A stretch of 9,389 bases of DNA, taken from contig JAISSA010000045.1 of NCBI GenBank assembly GCA_031273365.1, positions 1-9,389 of the forward strand, written 5' to 3'. This stretch comes from Synergistaceae bacterium (GTDB lineage: Bacteria; Synergistota; Synergistia; Synergistales; Aminobacteriaceae). This document shows positions 5,283-9,389 of the stretch, one piece after another. Positions within the stretch are counted from its first letter, which is position 1. Each line of letters opens with the position of its first letter. A model generated the notes under the pieces. That model saw only the letters and a list, made by a program, of their open reading frames with translations. It had not been told where the DNA came from and ran no database searches. A program made the position numbers and the translations under genes.

Positions 5283-7771
5283 AAAAAAATTTTATTGGCA
5301 TTGATTTGGGGACGACGAACAGCGCGATTTCCTCGTACGACGGCATCTCGACCCATATATGGAAGAGCCCTGAGGGGAATGACGTAACGCCCTCCGCGAT
5401 CTACATCGACAGGCGAAATCATAAATATGTGGGAATACGGGCATATGATAGAGCCCCGCTTGATCCGGATAACGCGGCGACGCTTTTCAAGCGGCACATG
5501 GGGACAAATGCCTCCGTCACTTTTGCCGCTGCCGGCCTCAAAAAAACGCCGGAGGAGTGTTCCGCGGAAATTTTGAAGGTTTTATTCGGCTATCTTCCCG
5601 AGGAGCTCCGAAACGATCCCGAGGGGACGGTCATTACCGTTCCCGCAGCTTTCAACCAGATGCAGAAGGACGCGACGATGCAGGCCGCTGAGCTGGCGGG
5701 CATCGGCCGGGTCGCGCTTATGCAGGAACCCGTGGCGGCGGTCATGAGCTTCATGCGTACCGCCGCTCCCAACGGGATATTTCTTATTTACGATCTTGGA
5801 GGCGGCACGCTCGACGTGGCGGTGGCGGAGAGCACAGGAAAGCACGTGAGCCTTTTTGCTCAGGGGGGCATTGCCATGTGCGGCGGCCGTGATTTCGACA
5901 GAACCCTGGTCGATAACGTCGTGCGCCCGTGGCTGATGGAAACGTTCAGCCTGCCGGAAGATTTTGTCTCCCAGCCCCGGTTTAAAACTCTGCTGCGTCT
6001 TGCCGCGTGGGCCTCGGAAAGGGCGAAAATCGAACTCTCTTCCTTTGAGGAATCGACCATCAGGTTGTTGGAGACGGAAGTGCATATGCAGGACCTGAAG
6101 GGAGAGGATATTTACCTGGAGATCCCGTTATGCCGGGAAGAGTTCGATCGTCTGGTCGAACGGCAGATAGAAGAAACCATCGAGGCCACGCGCAGGACTC
6201 TGGAGAGTACGTCGCTGAGCGTGCATGATCTGGAGAGCATCGTTTTTATTGGCGGGCCCACAAAATATAAACCGCTGAGGGATAAGGTGGCGTTCGAGCT
6301 GGGCCTGCCGGCCAACATCGACGTCAACCCCATGACTGCCGTTGCCGAAGGCGCCAGTATCTTTGCGGAGTCCATCGACTGGAGCACCCGCGACCATTCC
6401 CGTAAAACTTCGCGCGGCCGCCTCGCCATGGAAAAGGACTTCCCGCTGGCGTTCAGCTACAGCTCCAGGACCACGGGGGAAACCGCGAAACTGGGGGTTC
6501 AGCTTGTGAACGAGGCGGTCGAGGGGCTGGAGTTCCAGGTCGACAGCGACGATACGGGATGGACTTCCGGACGTATCGCGCTTTCCGGAGAAATGATAAT
6601 CGATCTGCCTCTTTCCGGAGCGGGCGAAAATACTTTTACGGTCTCCGTTGTTGACGCTTCGGGGGGAACCGTTCCCCTTAAGGACGATAAAATTGTCGTC
6701 ACCAGAACCTCCGCGACGGTCAACGCCATTCCGGCCTCCCATTCCATAGGCATCGAAGTTCTCGATTCGTCCGGGTCACGCAGACGTACGCTGGAGTACC
6801 TGATCCGCTCCGGAGACCCTCTTCCCCACAGGGGGACGAAGACCTTCAGGGCGGGAGAAACCCTGGAAGCCGGATCTTCCGGTGATCTCAGGTTTAATTT
6901 GTGGGAAGGGGAGATTTTGGACCCCATTACGGACAATCGATCGATCGGTTGCTTTAAAATTTCCGGGGCCGACTTTACCGAGGGCGTCATCGCCGAGGGC
7001 GCCGAGCTTATATGCGAGTATAAAATTTTAGATTCCGGAAACATACTTCTCGAGGTATCGGCCCCAGGCACAGGCAACGTCTTCATATCCGGACAGAAAT
7101 ACTACTCCAGACAGGAAGGGCAGGATTACAATGCCGACCCCGTCGTTCTCGGGCAGGAGGGAATGGAGGTGCTGGGCCGTCTGGACACGATAGCCGAGGT
7201 TGTGGACGATCCCAAACTGGAACAGGTGAGGCAGAAGCTTGCCCCCGCAACGTCGCCGGACCTGGACAAGGCGGAGGCGGAGGTCGTCCAGGAGGCGCGC
7301 GAAAGGCTTCAGGAAGCCAAAAGGCTTCTGGCCGAAATTCGTGAAAAGCACCAGAAGGAAATTCGAAGTCTGGAGCTCGCGGAGGTGCGCGATTTCTTCG
7401 AGGAACACCTGCGTCAGGATGCGCGCCCTTCAGAGGTCACGGCGTTTGAAAACCTGTCCAGAGTGGCGCAGCGTTCCATAGAGAAAAACGACAGGGATTT
7501 TGAGCGTTACCTGGACGAGATTAAGGCCAAAAACTTCGATATCCTTTGGCGTCAGGAGTGGTTTGTCGTGGAACGCTTCAAATATCTGAGCGCGTCGGCC
7601 CATCTTTTTATGGATAAGGGCGCTTTCAACAAACTGGCGGCGAACGGCAGGGAATTTTTGCGGGACGGAGATATTCAAAGCCTGAGAACTGTCGTGGTCC
7701 AGCTGTCGCAGATATGCCTCATGGATCCGACGGAGGAACTTGCGGAAGTGGCGAATATTTTGCGGGGGTAG
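5279..7771 (+). CDS. divergent Hsp70-family chaperone with Ig-like insertion
   Basis: This 830-residue protein has an intact Hsp70 ATPase domain at about 1-365: phosphate-1 IGIDLGTTNSA (6-16), Lys71 in LFKRHMG, VPAAFNQMQKDAT (121-133), EPVAAV (150-155), phosphate-2 YDLGGGTLDVAV (171-182) with Thr177, GGRDFDRTL (202-210), adenosine motif IVFIGGPTKY (321-330), and NPMTAVAEGA (350-359). The usual acidic hydrophobic linker (VLLLD) does not follow. Instead there is a polar stretch (366-383) and a beta-rich, Ig-like module (about 384-478). Only then comes a DnaK-like substrate-binding beta domain (about 485-610: SHSIGIEV, TDNRSIGCFKISG, LEVSAPG). A long helical tail (625-830) includes a region rich in charged heptads and a distinct end module around LWRQEWFVVERFKYL. 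It is longer than DnaK (about 640) and should not be called dnaK. AGGAG lies 9 bases before the ATG. It sits between a GrpE-like and a J-like gene. Confidence 0.9.
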   Translation: MKKNFIGIDLGTTNSAISSYDGISTHIWKSPEGNDVTPSAIYIDRRNHKYVGIRAYDRAPLDPDNAATLFKRHMGTNASVTFAAAGLKKTPEECSAEILKVLFGYLPEELRNDPEGTVITVPAAFNQMQKDATMQAAELAGIGRVALMQEPVAAVMSFMRTAAPNGIFLIYDLGGGTLDVAVAESTGKHVSLFAQGGIAMCGGRDFDRTLVDNVVRPWLMETFSLPEDFVSQPRFKTLLRLAAWASERAKIELSSFEESTIRLLETEVHMQDLKGEDIYLEIPLCREEFDRLVERQIEETIEATRRTLESTSLSVHDLESIVFIGGPTKYKPLRDKVAFELGLPANIDVNPMTAVAEGASIFAESIDWSTRDHSRKTSRGRLAMEKDFPLAFSYSSRTTGETAKLGVQLVNEAVEGLEFQVDSDDTGWTSGRIALSGEMIIDLPLSGAGENTFTVSVVDASGGTVPLKDDKIVVTRTSATVNAIPASHSIGIEVLDSSGSRRRTLEYLIRSGDPLPHRGTKTFRAGETLEAGSSGDLRFNLWEGEILDPITDNRSIGCFKISGADFTEGVIAEGAELICEYKILDSGNILLEVSAPGTGNVFISGQKYYSRQEGQDYNADPVVLGQEGMEVLGRLDTIAEVVDDPKLEQVRQKLAPATSPDLDKAEAEVVQEARERLQEAKRLLAEIREKHQKEIRSLELAEVRDFFEEHLRQDARPSEVTAFENLSRVAQRSIEKNDRDFERYLDEIKAKNFDILWRQEWFVVERFKYLSASAHLFMDKGAFNKLAANGREFLRDGDIQSLRTVVVQLSQICLMDPTEELAEVANILRG

Positions 7772-7784
7772 CCGGATGATCCGG
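7772..7784 (+). promoter_or_regulatory. small intercistronic hairpin
   Basis: CCGGA-TGA-TCCGG directly follows the Hsp70 stop codon and forms a 5-bp stem with a 3-base loop. No T-run follows, so it is not a typical terminator. It could stabilise the upstream message or slow reading into the next gene, which begins about 30 bases later. Confidence 0.35.
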
Positions 7785-7813
7785 GATTCGTGGTTTCCAA
7801 AACGAAGAGTGAC

Positions 7814-9389
7814 ATGGATCTTCTGAAAAACCCCTTTCACGTACTGGCCGTAACGCCCTGGGATTCCAAAGAAAGCATTATAGAGGCTGCGGAAGAGCGC
7901 AGCCTTATGGGCGATCCTGTCGAGTGTTCCAACGCGCGATCCATATTGATTCACCCTCAGAAGCGAATTTCCGCGGAAATTGCCTGGTTGCCGGGGATTT
8001 TCCCGCTTCGGGTCCCGGAGGTCCTGTCTTTTCTGCAAAATGAAATACGTGATCTGCCGAAGCTCCATGAATTTACCCCCATGGCTCAGGCCAATCTTCT
8101 GGCGGCAGGTCTGGGGAAAATTCCGGAGGATTTATACGTGATATGGATAACCCGGCTCTCGGAGACTTTTGAGGCAATCGATGTCGAAGATTTGCTGATA
8201 ACGTTCAACAGAGCGCGTTCAGAGGGCGGTTTTGTAAATATCAGCGATCTTGACGTGGTGCAGCGCGAGATACAGAAGCGCCGCGAGTATTTTCGCCTGT
8301 CGCTGAAAGCGTCGCTGGATCGATTACCCACCTCGAAACTGATCGACGTAATGGAGTCGCTGGCGGCGAGCCCTTCGTTTCTGCTGACGGACGACCTGAT
8401 CGACCTTTACGAGATGGAAGCCGCTTTGTTTTTCGATAAGGAAAAAGCGAATATTGCGACTCTCGCGGATAAGATGCAGAAGCTGGCGGACCTGCAGACA
8501 ACGAACCTCGCCCTGAACATCATGATCAATCGACTCGTCGAGGTGGTTAAAAACTGGATGCGGGTAGCGGGGCCCATCCAGGTCAACTACAAAAAGCGGG
8601 GCAGGACACATCGCGAGAGTCGGAACATCGGGATAATTATACAGCAGCTGGCCGTCTTTCTGTATCAGAACCACGGAAAACTGGATCACTCGGTCCGGGT
8701 CAATAAAATTCTAAAGGACTATTTCAGCGAAGTCGACGAAATACAGGAAATTGCCGCGAAAGATGACAAAATATTTCGGAATATCGCAGAACAAAAAAAG
8801 GAGTGGGCTGACGACATTACTTTTGAGGCGGACCTCGGGAGGTCCATTGAGGACAGAATACGTATCTCGCCCGAGGGAATCGAATATGAAGGGCAATGCT
8901 GGCCTCTGGATTCCATCACGCGGCTGCGATGGGGGGAAGTTCGTTTTCAGAATGGAATTTTCGCGAGGACAGAATACGCAGTTTTTTGGGGGGATGATGC
9001 CTCGCTGACGTCATGCAGCTTCCGGGAAGAAAGTGTTTATGTCCGCATGACGGGCTGTCTCTGGCGGGCGATTGGTCTCCGTCTGCTGAGTGAGTGCCTG
9101 CAGGCGCTCAGTGAGGGCAAATCCCGGACCTTCGGGAAAATTATCGTCGATGACAGCGGCGTCAGAATTCCCGCGGGGAGATGGTTCAGCGGAGAAAAGC
9201 TCGAATATTGTCCATGGAGCGAGGCGAACGTATGGAATGAAGAGGGAGTCTTTTGCGTTGGAACGGGATACGGAAAGAATTACGTCGCTCTCCCCTATCT
9301 TCAGGAGGATAACATTCATATTCTGGAGGTGATGCTGAAAACATCGCTGGAATCAGGGACGAACAGGCTCAGCGATCTTTTGCATGTGG
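7814..9389 (+). CDS. J-domain-like protein with C-terminal PH-like modules (partial, runs off the window)
   Basis: The frame is open from the ATG at 7814 to the window edge: 525 codons with no stop. Residues 1-62 resemble a J-domain-type helical segment (NPFHVLAVTPWDSKESIIEA, then ARSILIHPQKRISAEIAWLP), the pattern A-R-x-x-L-x-x-P-x-x-R seen where J-domain proteins end helix III. The HPD tripeptide needed to trigger Hsp70 ATPase is absent. Residues 65-335 look helical. Residues about 345-435 (RIRISPEGIEYEGQCWPLDS, ITRLRWGEV) and 440-515 (IIVDDSGVRIP, EKLEYCPWSE, GVFCVGTG) look like two successive PH-like beta modules, each with a strand-turn-strand followed by a W-containing ITxLRW or PW motif and a closing helix. 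No signal peptide or membrane segment is seen. The gap after the Hsp70 stop is 42 bases. The ATG has only weak GAAGAG upstream; an in-frame GTG at 7790 preceded by GGGA is the alternative start. Confidence 0.75.
   Translation, partial: MDLLKNPFHVLAVTPWDSKESIIEAAEERSLMGDPVECSNARSILIHPQKRISAEIAWLPGIFPLRVPEVLSFLQNEIRDLPKLHEFTPMAQANLLAAGLGKIPEDLYVIWITRLSETFEAIDVEDLLITFNRARSEGGFVNISDLDVVQREIQKRREYFRLSLKASLDRLPTSKLIDVMESLAASPSFLLTDDLIDLYEMEAALFFDKEKANIATLADKMQKLADLQTTNLALNIMINRLVEVVKNWMRVAGPIQVNYKKRGRTHRESRNIGIIIQQLAVFLYQNHGKLDHSVRVNKILKDYFSEVDEIQEIAAKDDKIFRNIAEQKKEWADDITFEADLGRSIEDRIRISPEGIEYEGQCWPLDSITRLRWGEVRFQNGIFARTEYAVFWGDDASLTSCSFREESVYVRMTGCLWRAIGLRLLSECLQALSEGKSRTFGKIIVDDSGVRIPAGRWFSGEKLEYCPWSEANVWNEEGVFCVGTGYGKNYVALPYLQEDNIHILEVMLKTSLESGTNRLSDLLHV

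Noticed and set aside
5279..7771. Annotation as the housekeeping dnaK
   Set aside because: Length, the Ig-like insertion, the missing linker motif and the long tail set it apart from DnaK.
7776..7826. 16-codon frame starting with ATG right after the Hsp70 stop
   Set aside because: It overlaps the start of the J-like gene out of frame and has no family resemblance; a leader-peptide role cannot be supported.

Overview
The window looks like a bacterial chromosome segment with fairly high GC content in the housekeeping genes. The alanyl-tRNA synthetase with a short cysteine cluster, translationally coupled to ruvX, fits an anaerobic Gram-negative or Firmicute-like lineage. My tentative guess is Synergistota, but nothing here proves the taxon. 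No rRNA, tRNA, CRISPR array, transposase or phage gene was seen.

Left part, minus strand (1-4551). Read in the direction of transcription there are five genes: a small membrane protein with a bacterial PH domain (4551-4039), alaS (3772-1136), ruvX (1139-678, overlapping alaS by 4 bases), a DUF3791-like small protein (513-316) and an unrecognised 87-residue protein (273-10). The last two are visibly more AT-rich than alaS and ruvX and look like accessory genes placed behind a core operon. Between the PH gene and alaS lies a compact hairpin-rich repeat that contains a likely terminator, followed by a plausible alaS promoter.

Middle (4552-4904). This divergent intergenic region of about 350 bases has a clear extended -10 promoter for the PH gene, a perfect 13-bp palindrome, and a GC-rich foldable block bounded by near-identical 12-bp direct repeats.

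Right part, plus strand (4905-9389). Three tightly packed genes appear to encode a dedicated, highly divergent Hsp70 chaperone machine: a 125-residue GrpE-like protein, an 830-residue Hsp70 with an immunoglobulin-like insertion between its ATPase and substrate-binding parts, and a large protein of at least 525 residues. That last protein starts with a J-domain-like segment lacking the HPD motif and ends with what look like two PH-like modules; it runs off the window. All three roles of the DnaK/DnaJ/GrpE triad are therefore present in a reduced or remodelled form in one cassette. PH-type folds on both sides of the divergent promoter hint at a membrane-linked function, which is inference. This cassette is the most interesting content of the window.
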